In this document: positions 1 to 8,423 of the stretch, one piece after another
Numbering within the stretch: position 1 is the first letter of the stretch
Layout of the letters: the number at the start of each line of letters is the position of its first letter
Assembly (NCBI RefSeq): GCF_000422905.1
Contig: NZ_AUGY01000060.1
Span: forward strand, 1 to 51,401
Length of the DNA: 51,401 bases
Direction: 5' to 3'
From: Paenibacillus alginolyticus DSM 5050 = NBRC 15375
Lineage (GTDB): Bacteria; Bacillota; Bacilli; Paenibacillales; NBRC-103111
Notes under the pieces: generated by a model
Told to the model about the DNA's origin: nothing
Seen by the model: only the letters and a program-made list of their open reading frames with translations
Database searches by the model: none
Program-made: the position numbers and the translations under genes

Positions 1-311
1 TTGTGATTGTGCTTGATAATGCCCGTATTCATCATGCCAAGTTGCTCCAACCTTTTTTGGAGGACCATAGCGAGCGTCTTGAACTCGTATTCTTACCTCC
101 TTATAGTCCAGAGTTGAACTTGGTCGAAGGACTTTGGAAATGGTTGAAGTCTGATGTCATTAATAACGTGTTTTTTCATTCCGTCACCGAGATCCGCAAG
201 AAAGTTGCTGGATTTATGGAAAACATAGCTCTCAATGCTCAAACGGTCATTGATCGTCTCTGTCTTCGCTTGGAAAGCGATCATTTCCCTGAACAATTTT
301 AGTTCAACTTA
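1..311 (+). mobile_element. Right part of an IS630-family insertion sequence
   Basis: The transposase fragment marks an insertion sequence whose left end is outside the window. The exact right end cannot be set from one end alone. IS630 elements insert at TA, and a TA-rich stretch ('ttatata', 309-315) lies just after the transposase stop, so the junction is probably at or slightly beyond 311. Confidence 0.5.
3..302 (+). CDS. IS630-type transposase, C-terminal part (truncated by window start)
   Basis: This is the C-terminal ~99 residues of a DDE transposase of the IS630/Tc1 type; the reading frame is open to the left edge, so the N-terminal part lies outside the window. The second catalytic Asp is in 'VLDNARIHHA' and the catalytic Glu in 'PELNLVEGLWKWLK', about 36 residues later, which is the spacing and context of the IS630 DDE superendonuclease domain. 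The frame ends at 302, only 6 bases before the stop codon of the convergent pbpI gene, so the element's terminal inverted repeat probably reaches into the pbpI 3' end. Whether the full transposase is intact cannot be seen. Confidence 0.85.
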   Translation: MIVLDNARIHHAKLLQPFLEDHSERLELVFLPPYSPELNLVEGLWKWLKSDVINNVFFHSVTEIRKKVAGFMENIALNAQTVIDRLCLRLESDHFPEQF

Positions 312-2123
312 TATAGCGTTTGAGTCGCTTGCCAAAATATCCATAATTCCTTTGAACAATGGGATGGACTTATTGCTCTCGGTTGGATCCATATTTTTAA
401 TGACAACAGAAACTGCATATTTCGGTGAATCAACGGGTCCATAACCAATAAACCACTGATTCACCTTTTCTTGTTTACCAGTCTCGAGTTGTGCCGTACC
501 GGATTTTCCAGCAAGCTTCCACTTGGCATCCTTTAAACCTTGCCCTGTTCCATCGGTTACTACTTCTCTCATCCAGTTTACTAATGTTCGACTAGTCGCT
601 GCAGAAACCCGCCCCTCCTTTGAATCTAATAATTGAACAGGAAATTTCTCCATGACACGATCCGTCTGATACCGAACTTCTTGAACGACTCTTGGTGAAT
701 AACCCTTTCCGCCATGCAGCAAGGTAACAATCATATTAGACGCCTGCAAAGGGGTCATCCTGACATCTCTTTGACCAATGGCCGTTTGCATAAGCACTCC
801 CTCATCATTATGCGGCGTATGGGCCCCAAACAGCTGTCCGTTCTCCTCTGTATCCAATTGACGGAGCATCTGCTCACTGTCCGTCTTCCCCGTCCAGCCT
901 ACTTCATCCAATACACCAAGCTTATGTGCATAGCTTTCTAATTCAGCAGCTGTCAACCGCTGCATCACTTTCGCAAACACAATATTACAGGACTGCGCAT
1001 AGCCCTGCTCTAGAGTTAAAGGTCCATGTCCGTCTTTCCTCCAGCACGTAAAGCCATATTTCCCAAGGGCGCCTTCACAATTGAAAGTTTCTTTGGGATC
1101 AACAACCCCTTTATCCAATGCGGCTGCGGCAACGATAGTTTTGAAAATCGAGCCAGGAGCCGTCGCCTTGAGCGCATAATTGCTCCAATTATTGCTAGCT
1201 AGATCGACTTCCGTCTGATCAAAGTTGGGTCTGCTCGCCATCGCGACGATATCGCCTTGTGCCACTTCCTGAACAACCGCCGCACCGTCACGAATATTTA
1301 GCTTATCCATAAGGGTTTCAATTCGCTGCTGCACACTTAGATCCAGAGTCGTCACTAATTTGACTGGATAAAAGGTATTGTCTGGTGCAATCATCCGGGC
1401 ATCTAGGCCAGCCAATGGTCTTTTTCCTGCGTCTGTAAAATAAGAAATAGACGTCTCACCAACGCCTCGAAGCCACAGATCGAACGTTTTCTCAAGGCCC
1501 GCACCTCCGATTTTCGAGGTTAACGCAACCTTTCCTTTCTCTAGATCTGCACCGTAGATACTCATCACTCTACCCGGATTTTGCCCAATAAACCCGATCA
1601 ATTGCCGCGCTGTCATGCCTGACGGATAGCGATCCTCCATCTTCACGACTTTCAAAAAGGGTAAACCGAGGGCATTAATTTGCTCCTCCTGTTGATCACT
1701 TAACTCTACCGGTTTCCCCCCCTCAATCGTGCGCCAAACTTGCGGCTCTTTCAAATCACGAGAGAAAGCAACCCACCCAGCTGTATTTGTCCGCAAAATA
1801 CTAGCCAACTGGTTTATTTGTTGAGGATTACCTTGGTAGTAGCTATTAATAGGAAACGCCACTAGAGCTTTTATGATTTTTCCCGTCATCGGTTTTAGAT
1901 CACGGTCTAAGATTTCCCCACGCCCGCTTTCCAGTACAAGGGCACGCTGCCTCTGTACGACCGAGTTTTTGACCAAATTAACTCCTCGTGAGGAGTAGCT
2001 TTCCGCAGTCGCAATTTGTATCCAAAAAAGCTTGCCAACGATCCCTATAAATAAGAGTAAGATCGTGAGGAGAACAAGAAAAATTCGGCGTTTTTCAAAA
2101 GACGATAATTGGTTAATCCTCAT
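309..2123 (-). CDS. pbpI: Class B penicillin-binding protein, D,D-transpeptidase (PbpI-like)
   Basis: A membrane-anchored peptidoglycan D,D-transpeptidase that cross-links stem peptides on the outer face of the membrane. Numbering from the chosen ATG at 2123 (604 aa), a transmembrane helix lies at about residues 12-37. A PBP dimerisation region follows, then the transpeptidase domain with the active-site SxxK as 'SIFK' (325-328), SxN as 'SCN' (378-380) and 'KSGTAQ' (from 540). The frame extends upstream to a TTG at 2192, but ATG 2123 has AAAGGGG at a good distance and starts just before the membrane helix. Gene order (trhP2 nearby, as yrrO next to pbpI in B. subtilis) supports PbpI rather than the sporulation or division paralogues. 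B. subtilis has udk and greA between these genes; here a chemotaxis receptor sits there. The last few codons may be altered by the neighbouring IS element. Confidence 0.88.
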   Translation of the reverse strand: MRINQLSSFEKRRIFLVLLTILLLFIGIVGKLFWIQIATAESYSSRGVNLVKNSVVQRQRALVLESGRGEILDRDLKPMTGKIIKALVAFPINSYYQGNPQQINQLASILRTNTAGWVAFSRDLKEPQVWRTIEGGKPVELSDQQEEQINALGLPFLKVVKMEDRYPSGMTARQLIGFIGQNPGRVMSIYGADLEKGKVALTSKIGGAGLEKTFDLWLRGVGETSISYFTDAGKRPLAGLDARMIAPDNTFYPVKLVTTLDLSVQQRIETLMDKLNIRDGAAVVQEVAQGDIVAMASRPNFDQTEVDLASNNWSNYALKATAPGSIFKTIVAAAALDKGVVDPKETFNCEGALGKYGFTCWRKDGHGPLTLEQGYAQSCNIVFAKVMQRLTAAELESYAHKLGVLDEVGWTGKTDSEQMLRQLDTEENGQLFGAHTPHNDEGVLMQTAIGQRDVRMTPLQASNMIVTLLHGGKGYSPRVVQEVRYQTDRVMEKFPVQLLDSKEGRVSAATSRTLVNWMREVVTDGTGQGLKDAKWKLAGKSGTAQLETGKQEKVNQWFIGYGPVDSPKYAVSVVIKNMDPTESNKSIPLFKGIMDILASDSNAI

Positions 2124-2212
2124 GCTAATGACCCCTTTTAACAAACAATGACTACTATTGCTTTCAGTATCGACATTCCCGTTGCTGTACAAACAATAAT
2201 GATAAACGCAAT

Positions 2213-2248
2213 AAAAAAAAGTCCACCCTCCAATATGGAGAGTGGACT
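2213..2248 (-). terminator. Rho-independent terminator of the chemotaxis receptor gene
   Basis: An inverted repeat (AGTCCAC-CTCC / GGAG-GTGGACT, 2220-2248) with a five-base loop region is followed, on the minus strand, by a run of eight Us. It lies 16 bases past the receptor stop codon and separates it from pbpI. Confidence 0.85.
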
Positions 2249-2264
2249 ACGTATTCTATGAAGA

Positions 2265-4430
2265 CTATACTTCGAACTTGGATAAAGTGTCGTTCAGCGA
2301 TTTGGACAGCTGATCCAGCTTGTCCGACAGTTTAACTAAACCGTCGCTGATGCTAAGCTGTTCAGAGCTCAACGAAGCAACTTCCTCCGATGTAGCAAGG
2401 GATTCCTCAGCTACGGCGCTGACATTCGTCATGGCATCGGACAGTACAACTTGTGATTGCTCTAGAGTGGAGATTGAATCACTTACCGTACTTAGCTGTG
2501 TAATGAAACCGCCCATGTGGTTCGTTACTTGTTTGAAGATCGTGTCGGCTTCTTTTACAGCTAATATTTGTTCTTGGAAAATTGGTGTTGCCGTCGAAAG
2601 CACTTTCACAGTCTCATCGATTTCTTTCGTGATGGTTTCAGTAATTTGACCTACGACATCAATGGATTGTCTGGATTGATCCGCTAGTTTTCGAATCTCA
2701 TCTGCAACTACCATGAAGCCTTTACCGGCTGCACCAGCACGTGCGGCCTCAATTGTCGCATTCAAAGACAAAATATTCGTTTGCTTCGTCATATTATTCA
2801 GAACATCCAGAATCTTACGAATGGAACGAGTACTGTCTTTCAAATTATCGACTTTATCAACCATCGAGCGGATCATTTCTTCTGTCAGGTTCGTTTTCGA
2901 AATAAGTTCAGTCATATACTTCGTTCCTTGCTCACTGGAGCTTTGAACATCCGCAGCAGCTGTTCCCATCTCGAGGTTAGCTTCGATTACCTGCTTCATT
3001 TGCTCGCCAATATGATAAGTCAACTCATTGCCTCGCTCCGACTCCGTCGCCAATCCTCCGGCACCATTGGAAATCTCATCTGTCGCCACCGCAATTTCTC
3101 TTGCAGCTGTAGCCGTTACCTTCGAGGAATTCGTTAACTCTTGTGCTGTTTCGGAAACAGCCCTAGCAGAAGTGCTTGTTTGTTGAACCAAGGTAGTAAT
3201 CTGCTGCATCATCACGTCAAAGCTGGCACCTAGTTGTCCAATTTCATCTTGCGAATTGTAGTTCGCACGCACGGTAAGCTTTCCTTTAGCACCTTGCTGC
3301 ATCAAATTACGCAGATTAATCAAAGGACGTCCGATTATTCTAGCTACGAATAATCCGATTAGTACTGCAGCTATTGCCGCAAACAAGGCGATTAGAAGCG
3401 TATAGTTGAAGATTTTCTTAGCATCCTTTACAAGTGAGCTCACAGGTATATCGCCAACTAGATTCCAACCGGATACGGCCGATTTATAATAGGCAACCAT
3501 GTGATCGTCTTTTGTTGTAAAAGAACCGTGTTCTTCATCTAGCTGTTCTTTCGTCAGTTTGATGTCAGAATCTTTTTCTAGTTCCGAAATTTCTTTATTA
3601 GCTATGTATTTATTCCCTGCATTCGTTATGACAACCTTACTATCATCGCCTAATGACATCCCAGTTAGCTCTTTAGTCAGTAGATCTGTATTAAGCTCTA
3701 TGAGAAGAATGGCTGATGTGGAATTCGTAAGTGTATTTCTCATCACACGACCAATGGCAAATGTGTTGGACGAGCTGCTGGAATACCCTTTGACTTTACT
3801 ATCTAACCAAGTCACTTTTCCACCGTTCTCAACAATCTTCTTAAACCAATCATTCGTTCTTGAATTGTCACTAAATGCCGTTCCTCCAGAACCTGTAATG
3901 ACAATCAGTTTACCATCAGGTCTGTAAAGATGTAGCGTTTTAATTGCTTTGTTCGAGAAAGTCACCACATTCAATTTCTCTGTCAATTGACGAGTAACGT
4001 CAAGAGCTTCGTAAGAAGATGGATCTAAGTTAGGAATTGACCCTAGCAAATCCTGCAGTTCCTTGTTAAGCATAATTTGCAGAGATACTTCATCAAAAGT
4101 TTGATAAAGGAAATCTAGTTTTTGTCCGGCCTGTGTTACGGTTTGTAGACTGGATTCAGACACTTTGTTCTTAATCACATTTTTCGATACCGTGTAAGAA
4201 ATCATTCCCACAGTAAGGACGAAAAAGAGAATGCTTACAAAAAACATTAAAAACAGCTTCATACCCACGGATTTAACAGGGTTTTCTACCTTGACTTGCT
4301 TCATTTCTTTAAAAGCAATCGAACCCATTTGCTTAGATTTCTTGCTTGCCACACCTACAATACGCCCCCATGGAACATTACGAATTGCTTGAACTACTTT
4401 GTCTAAAATACTTTGAAGTTTCTCTTTCAT
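2265..4430 (-). CDS. Methyl-accepting chemotaxis protein (transmembrane receptor)
   Basis: A 721-residue chemoreceptor that senses an extracellular ligand and controls CheA. A cytoplasmic N-terminal tail of ~55 residues precedes transmembrane helix 1 (57-80). A double-Cache-like sensor domain spans about 85-340, transmembrane helix 2 is at 344-366, and a HAMP domain covers about 366-420. A long helical signalling domain follows, with the conserved hairpin tip 'LNATIEAARAGAAGKGF' and 'VVADEIRKLADQS'. The extended basic N-terminal tail before the first helix is unusual for this family. The start has only a modest Shine-Dalgarno (GGTG, 5 bases upstream). It is monocistronic, with terminators on both sides. 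The ligand cannot be inferred. It occupies the place of udk/greA in the B. subtilis order, so it may be an insertion in this lineage. Confidence 0.93.
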   Translation of the reverse strand: MKEKLQSILDKVVQAIRNVPWGRIVGVASKKSKQMGSIAFKEMKQVKVENPVKSVGMKLFLMFFVSILFFVLTVGMISYTVSKNVIKNKVSESSLQTVTQAGQKLDFLYQTFDEVSLQIMLNKELQDLLGSIPNLDPSSYEALDVTRQLTEKLNVVTFSNKAIKTLHLYRPDGKLIVITGSGGTAFSDNSRTNDWFKKIVENGGKVTWLDSKVKGYSSSSSNTFAIGRVMRNTLTNSTSAILLIELNTDLLTKELTGMSLGDDSKVVITNAGNKYIANKEISELEKDSDIKLTKEQLDEEHGSFTTKDDHMVAYYKSAVSGWNLVGDIPVSSLVKDAKKIFNYTLLIALFAAIAAVLIGLFVARIIGRPLINLRNLMQQGAKGKLTVRANYNSQDEIGQLGASFDVMMQQITTLVQQTSTSARAVSETAQELTNSSKVTATAAREIAVATDEISNGAGGLATESERGNELTYHIGEQMKQVIEANLEMGTAAADVQSSSEQGTKYMTELISKTNLTEEMIRSMVDKVDNLKDSTRSIRKILDVLNNMTKQTNILSLNATIEAARAGAAGKGFMVVADEIRKLADQSRQSIDVVGQITETITKEIDETVKVLSTATPIFQEQILAVKEADTIFKQVTNHMGGFITQLSTVSDSISTLEQSQVVLSDAMTNVSAVAEESLATSEEVASLSSEQLSISDGLVKLSDKLDQLSKSLNDTLSKFEV

Positions 4431-4560
4431 TTTGTCACCGCCATTAGTTTCTACTTCCTACAAATACCATACTTTTGAACTAGAATGTAAAGGGTTCACT
4501 TTACGTTTTTTAATAATTTCGACATAGTTTACCATTATCCTTCAAAATCCGATATAAAAT

Positions 4561-4608
4561 AATAAAAAAGAAACTTCCTCCAATATAACTGAGTCTGGAG
4601 GAAGTTTC
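4561..4608 (-). terminator. Rho-independent terminator after trhP2
   Basis: A perfect 12-bp inverted repeat (GAAACTTCCTCC at 4570-4581, GGAGGAAGTTTC at 4597-4608) is followed on the minus strand by a U-rich run. It ends the trhP1-trhP2 transcript. Confidence 0.9.
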
Positions 4609-4615
4609 CATGGTA

Positions 4616-5902
4616 CTATTTTCCTGTTTTCTTTCGCATCATATCCCATTTTTTTACAGGTTTTTCCGTTTGTAATTTGATCAATTGAAGTGGATGTCTA
4701 GCTGCATCTAACTCTTGGCCATCTTCATTTCGTATAATGCCAACCATTTGCTTAAAATGCGTACCATCCGGCCCGAAAAATTCAATTTCTTGGCCAGGCT
4801 TGAAATGATTTCTTTGCTGTATGAGCGCCGTACCCGATTCAGCATCATACCCCATTACCAGACCAACAAAATCAAATCCAACGACTTTATCCTCTGGCTC
4901 AAAAATATGATCCTTATGTCCAGGTGCTTCATAGAAGAAACCGGTGTTCAAAGGTCGGTTTGCCGCTTTATATATTTCATCCTGCCACACAGGATTGACC
5001 TCGAAATGCTCTGGATCTTCAAAGTAAGAATCAATGGCTTGGCGATAAGCATTAACTACCGTAGCCACATAATGGATGCTCTTCATCCTGCCTTCAATCT
5101 TGAAGCTATCTACGCCGGATTCGATCATCTCTGCAATATGTTCAATCATGCTCAGATCCTTCGAACCCATCGTGAAAGCATCATCTTCCTCGCCAAACAT
5201 AGGCAAATCCGTGGCCAAAGGAGCAGAGAGAGGTTGATCCTTGGCAAATAAATCGTACTTCCAGCGGCATGATTGCGAGCAGCCGCCGCGATTGGAATCG
5301 CGATCAGTGAAATGATTAGAAAGCACGCATCTGCCCGAGTACGAGCTGCACATTGCCCCATGTATGAAGGCTTCAATTTCTACATCAACATGAGCTTTAA
5401 TCTCATCAATTTCTTCCATGCTGACTTCGCGGGCTAGAACAACTCGCTCAATGCCCTGATCCTTCCAAAACTTCACGGTTTGCCAGTTCATAACGGATTG
5501 CTGAGTGCTCACATGAACCTCCAGCTTAGGCGCTACTCTTCTGCACGTTTCCATAATAATTGGATCAGCGGCAATAATAGCAGAAATCCCAACCTCTTGA
5601 AGTCCTCTCAAATAATCATCAAGGCCATCTATATCCTCATTATGAGCATAAATATTCGTTGCTACGAAAACTTTTGCCCCGTATTGATTGGCAAACTCTA
5701 CGGCTTCGCGCATTTCCTCCAGTGAAAAGTTGTCCGCGTTTGATCGGAGACCATACTTCTGACCACCGATGTAAACCGCATCTGCGCCGTAATGGATCGC
5801 AAATTTCAGCTTCTCTAAACTGCCTGCCGGAGCCAGTAATTCCGGCTTGTTAAGCCTAACACGTTTTCCTCTAGCACGGGCTTCTATGGCTGTCGTCGTC
5901 AC
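4616..5902 (-). CDS. trhP2: tRNA 5-hydroxyuridine synthesis protein TrhP2 (U32 peptidase family, YrrO-like)
   Basis: A U32 'peptidase'-family protein. In B. subtilis the YrrN/YrrO pair (TrhP1/TrhP2) uses prephenate to hydroxylate wobble uridine 34 of several tRNAs to ho5U; a protease role is not established for this subgroup. The N-terminal TIM-barrel-like region carries 'PELLAPAGSLEKLKFAIHYGADAVYIGG'-type sequence (split here as PELLAPAGSLEKL and FAIHYGADAVYIGG). A cysteine cluster follows ('GAMCSSYSGRCVLSNHF', 'GGCSQSCRW') that would bind an iron-sulfur cluster, and 'DSFKIEGRMKS' comes later. The frame is open to a TTG at 5929 overlapping trhP1. I prefer GTG 5902, which has AGAAGGTG seven bases upstream and gives 428 aa, close to the family length. 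It is translated directly after trhP1. Confidence 0.88.
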   Translation of the reverse strand: MTTTAIEARARGKRVRLNKPELLAPAGSLEKLKFAIHYGADAVYIGGQKYGLRSNADNFSLEEMREAVEFANQYGAKVFVATNIYAHNEDIDGLDDYLRGLQEVGISAIIAADPIIMETCRRVAPKLEVHVSTQQSVMNWQTVKFWKDQGIERVVLAREVSMEEIDEIKAHVDVEIEAFIHGAMCSSYSGRCVLSNHFTDRDSNRGGCSQSCRWKYDLFAKDQPLSAPLATDLPMFGEEDDAFTMGSKDLSMIEHIAEMIESGVDSFKIEGRMKSIHYVATVVNAYRQAIDSYFEDPEHFEVNPVWQDEIYKAANRPLNTGFFYEAPGHKDHIFEPEDKVVGFDFVGLVMGYDAESGTALIQQRNHFKPGQEIEFFGPDGTHFKQMVGIIRNEDGQELDAARHPLQLIKLQTEKPVKKWDMMRKKTGK

Positions 5903-5925
5903 GAAAACGCACCTTCTTTCCTCTA

Positions 5926-6855
5926 TCAATATACCTGTTCTTTGTAGAAAAACCCATATGACAATTCACGTTCAGGATCTTGCAGCTTAACTATCGCATC
6001 CAGCCATTCCTGTTGAAAGCTATATCCTTCAGGATCAGCAGCATAAGCATCGATTACAGCCCGGTAGCTTCTCACAACCGTTTCGTTATACAGAGAAGAT
6101 TTCAAAAGACCTTCGATTTTCAAGCTATCTATGTGACCATCCATAAGCTCAGGTAAATTTTCCAGCATACAGATATCTTCTGAACTCATGATGTGCGTGC
6201 CATTGCTATCTTCGTATACAGGGTAACGCTGATCGCGGCGTTCGTGTTCAATGAGGAAAAGCCCTCGCTCGATGGAACGATCCTGGTTGGCTGCCTCTTT
6301 CCCTTGATGCTCGATATAATTTTTCACAAGCTCACGCTTAGAGTGATAAATATTGGTGATGCCATGCACTTGTACTTCAACAGCCAACTCGGCTTTCTCT
6401 TTAAAAGCCAAAACCTGCTCCATATTTAGTTCTCTGGCTAGTACCACACGGGCAGCTCCTTGCTTAGCCCAATAGTTCGCAGTCGCATAATTGGTTGATG
6501 TCATCTCTGCATTCCAATGCAGCGCTAGGGGCTTAGGTAAACGACGGGCAGTCATAAGTACCGCTGGATCACCGAAAATGACAGCATCCACACCGTATTC
6601 CTGTAATTTAGCGAAATAATCAAACAGCCCCTCGAGGGCATTATTGTCGAAAATATTGTTTACTGCAACATATACTTTAGCCTTCTGTTCATGTGCCCAG
6701 GACACAGCTTCCTGCATTTCATCCAGCTTCACTTCTCCAGGCAGTCGCATGCCGTAGCGCTCTTCGCCAATAATAACCGCATCCGCGCCTGCTTCGATTA
6801 ATCTTTTCAGTTCTGCCACAGTGCTGCAGCTTACTACTAACTCTGGTTTTTTCAA
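5926..6855 (-). CDS. trhP1: tRNA 5-hydroxyuridine synthesis protein TrhP1 (U32 family, YrrN-like)
   Basis: A 309-residue U32-family protein, the shorter partner of TrhP2 and the same length as B. subtilis YrrN. It has the barrel start 'PELVVSCSTVAELKRLIEAGADAVIIG' in shortened form (ELKRLIEAGADAVIIG) and the C-terminal 'DSLKIEGLLKSSLYNETVVRSYR' signature region (DSLKIEGLLKS). It lacks the four-Cys cluster of TrhP2, as expected for YrrN. The start is TTG 6855, with AAGGTAGGG seven bases upstream; no ATG is better placed. It lies 46 bases downstream of mltG, where B. subtilis has yrrM (trmR, the methyltransferase converting ho5U to mo5U). No methyltransferase is present here. Confidence 0.85.
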   Translation of the reverse strand: MKKPELVVSCSTVAELKRLIEAGADAVIIGEERYGMRLPGEVKLDEMQEAVSWAHEQKAKVYVAVNNIFDNNALEGLFDYFAKLQEYGVDAVIFGDPAVLMTARRLPKPLALHWNAEMTSTNYATANYWAKQGAARVVLARELNMEQVLAFKEKAELAVEVQVHGITNIYHSKRELVKNYIEHQGKEAANQDRSIERGLFLIEHERRDQRYPVYEDSNGTHIMSSEDICMLENLPELMDGHIDSLKIEGLLKSSLYNETVVRSYRAVIDAYAADPEGYSFQQEWLDAIVKLQDPERELSYGFFYKEQVY

Positions 6856-6901
6856 TTGCTTACCCTACCTTCTGTCAGCTTCCTATCAAATGGTCGTATT
6901 C

Positions 6902-8008
6902 CTAATTCGCAGCCTTCTTGCTTTCTGCAATATTCTTCTTATGCTCTTCAAAAGTTTCTGCAAACAAATGCCCTTTGGTTCCATCCTTCTTAGTTACATA
7001 AAATAAATACTTCGTCTCTTCCGGATAAATAGCTGCTTTCATCGAAGCTAGACTCGGACTAGCGATGGGTCCCGGTGGCAACCCTGTGTTTAGATACGTA
7101 TTATAAGGACTTTGTATTTGTAAATCCTTTTCCAGCAATCTCTCTTTGGACTTATCGAATAAATATTGTACAGTTGCATCAATTTGCAGGGGCATATTCT
7201 TCTTCAACCGGTTCTGAATAACGCCGGATACAAGTGCACGCTCTTCATTCACAACCACTTCACGCTCTATTAAAGAGGCAATGGTTAACATCTGATGTAC
7301 GGTAAGTCCGCGCTCCTTGAGCTTGTCCTTCCAGTCTGGCGGAAGAGTTGCCAGCTTCTTATCCAGCTGCTGCAGTGTTCGCTCAATGAAATCTTGTTCC
7401 GTTGAGTCCTTCTTAAACTCATATGTTTCTGGGAACAAATACCCTTCGAGACGATGCTTGATGCTTTTATTATCAGGAATCGTTGCGATCGCTTCTCCCT
7501 TTAAACCAGCAGGCGCATCCGCCATTTGTAGAAAAACTTCCTTTTTCCATGGAGTCTGCTCACTTAATTTGGCTGCAATCTGATCAATGGTATAGCCCTC
7601 AGGGATCGTAATACGGATGACTTCTTCCTTCACGGTCTCCCCTCTATTCAGCTTATTAATCATTTCTTCAAATGTCATGCCCGGTTTCATACTGTACTCG
7701 CCTGCTTGAAGTCTGGAGCCCAGTTTCTTCACCTTTAAATAATACGTAAAAATCGTAGAATTTTTTATAAGTCCCTTCGTCTCAAGTTCCTTGGCGATTT
7801 GCAAAGATCCCGCGCCTTGTGGAATTGAAACTCTTACTTCTTGCTCTGAAGCAGCTACAGGCTGGAGGGCACTACCGATATACAATCCGATGCCGCCTGC
7901 AGTTCCAATGATAATGAGCAGCAATAGTCCAAAGATTAGAAGGATGAGCTTAAGCTTACTTCGTCTAGGCTTATTCTGTTCATTCTCTTGTTCAAGCATG
8001 TTGTTCAC
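6902..8008 (-). CDS. mltG: Endolytic murein transglycosylase MltG
   Basis: A membrane-anchored lytic transglycosylase that cuts nascent glycan strands and is thought to set their length. The protein has 368 residues: a basic cytoplasmic tail, one transmembrane helix (about 20-45), a LysM-like segment ('IPQGAGSLQIAKELETKGL'), then the YceG catalytic domain. The catalytic Glu is E248 in 'ASLIEREV', followed by 'SGVIQNRLKKNMPLQIDATVQY' (split: SGVIQNRL, MPLQIDATVQY). The start is GTG 8008 with AGGAGG six bases upstream; the internal ATG at 7999 is less well placed. It follows a terminator after the DUF1292 genes, so it may have its own promoter in 8009-8080. It corresponds to yrrL in B. subtilis. 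Confidence 0.93.
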   Translation of the reverse strand: MNNMLEQENEQNKPRRSKLKLILLIFGLLLLIIIGTAGGIGLYIGSALQPVAASEQEVRVSIPQGAGSLQIAKELETKGLIKNSTIFTYYLKVKKLGSRLQAGEYSMKPGMTFEEMINKLNRGETVKEEVIRITIPEGYTIDQIAAKLSEQTPWKKEVFLQMADAPAGLKGEAIATIPDNKSIKHRLEGYLFPETYEFKKDSTEQDFIERTLQQLDKKLATLPPDWKDKLKERGLTVHQMLTIASLIEREVVVNEERALVSGVIQNRLKKNMPLQIDATVQYLFDKSKERLLEKDLQIQSPYNTYLNTGLPPGPIASPSLASMKAAIYPEETKYLFYVTKKDGTKGHLFAETFEEHKKNIAESKKAAN

Positions 8009-8080
8009 AATAATCCTCCTAAAAGTTTTCGTGAGAAAACTAGCATCGTAAGCATAAACTTAGTTTTGCTTTATACCCCA

Positions 8081-8114
8081 AAGCAAACAAAAACGAGCGG
8101 ATGCGCTCCGCTCG
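8081..8114 (-). terminator. Rho-independent terminator after the DUF1292 pair
   Basis: A CGAGCGG/CCGCTCG stem (8094-8100 and 8108-8114) with a seven-base loop is followed on the minus strand by U5 and a further U-rich stretch. It sits 13 bases past the stop of the second DUF1292 gene, so mltG transcription is at least partly separated from the alaS-ireB-ruvX cluster. Confidence 0.85.
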
Positions 8115-8126
8115 GTTGTATGCTTC

Positions 8127-8423
8127 TTACAATTCATCCTCTTTTGGAAATACCATCTCGTCGTAGAGCTCCGAAACGGTTTCCCATTCATCGTCGTCCT
8201 CGATAGTTTCCAATTCATACTGCCCATCGCTATCTGTCGTCACTCGGAAAACAGCAACCTCGTCTTCCTTCTTGAGCTCATCGGATTGCAGAACAGCATA
8301 CGTATAATTTCCATAAACGAATTCTTTAAGAAGATGATACACCGTTGATTCATTTTGCTCATCAAACAAAATAATATCATCCCCGTAAGTTTTGCGCAAT
8401 ACGTCAGAAGGCGTCGTACTCAT
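8127..8423 (-). CDS. DUF1292 family protein (second of a tandem pair)
   Basis: A 98-residue acidic protein of the DUF1292 (YrzB-like) family; function unknown. Family hallmarks are a beta-rich acidic fold with 'DDIILFDEQNESTVYHLLKEF', 'YAVLQ' and a C-terminal 'IEDDDEWETVSELYDEM', each seen here (for example DDEWETVSELYDEM). It starts at ATG 8423, overlapping the stop of the upstream paralogue by four bases (ATGA), so the two are translationally coupled. B. subtilis has a single yrzB at this position; the copy here appears to be an additional paralogue. It is followed directly by a terminator. Confidence 0.75.
   Translation of the reverse strand: MSTTPSDVLRKTYGDDIILFDEQNESTVYHLLKEFVYGNYTYAVLQSDELKKEDEVAVFRVTTDSDGQYELETIEDDDEWETVSELYDEMVFPKEDEL

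Noticed and set aside
4431..4560. A sigma-D (flagellar/chemotaxis) promoter for the receptor gene
   Set aside because: No TAAA-N15-GCCGATAT-like sequence is present upstream of the start codon.
4715..5251. A 178-codon frame antisense to trhP2
   Set aside because: Fully within a well-recognised gene, with no family resemblance and no translation signal.
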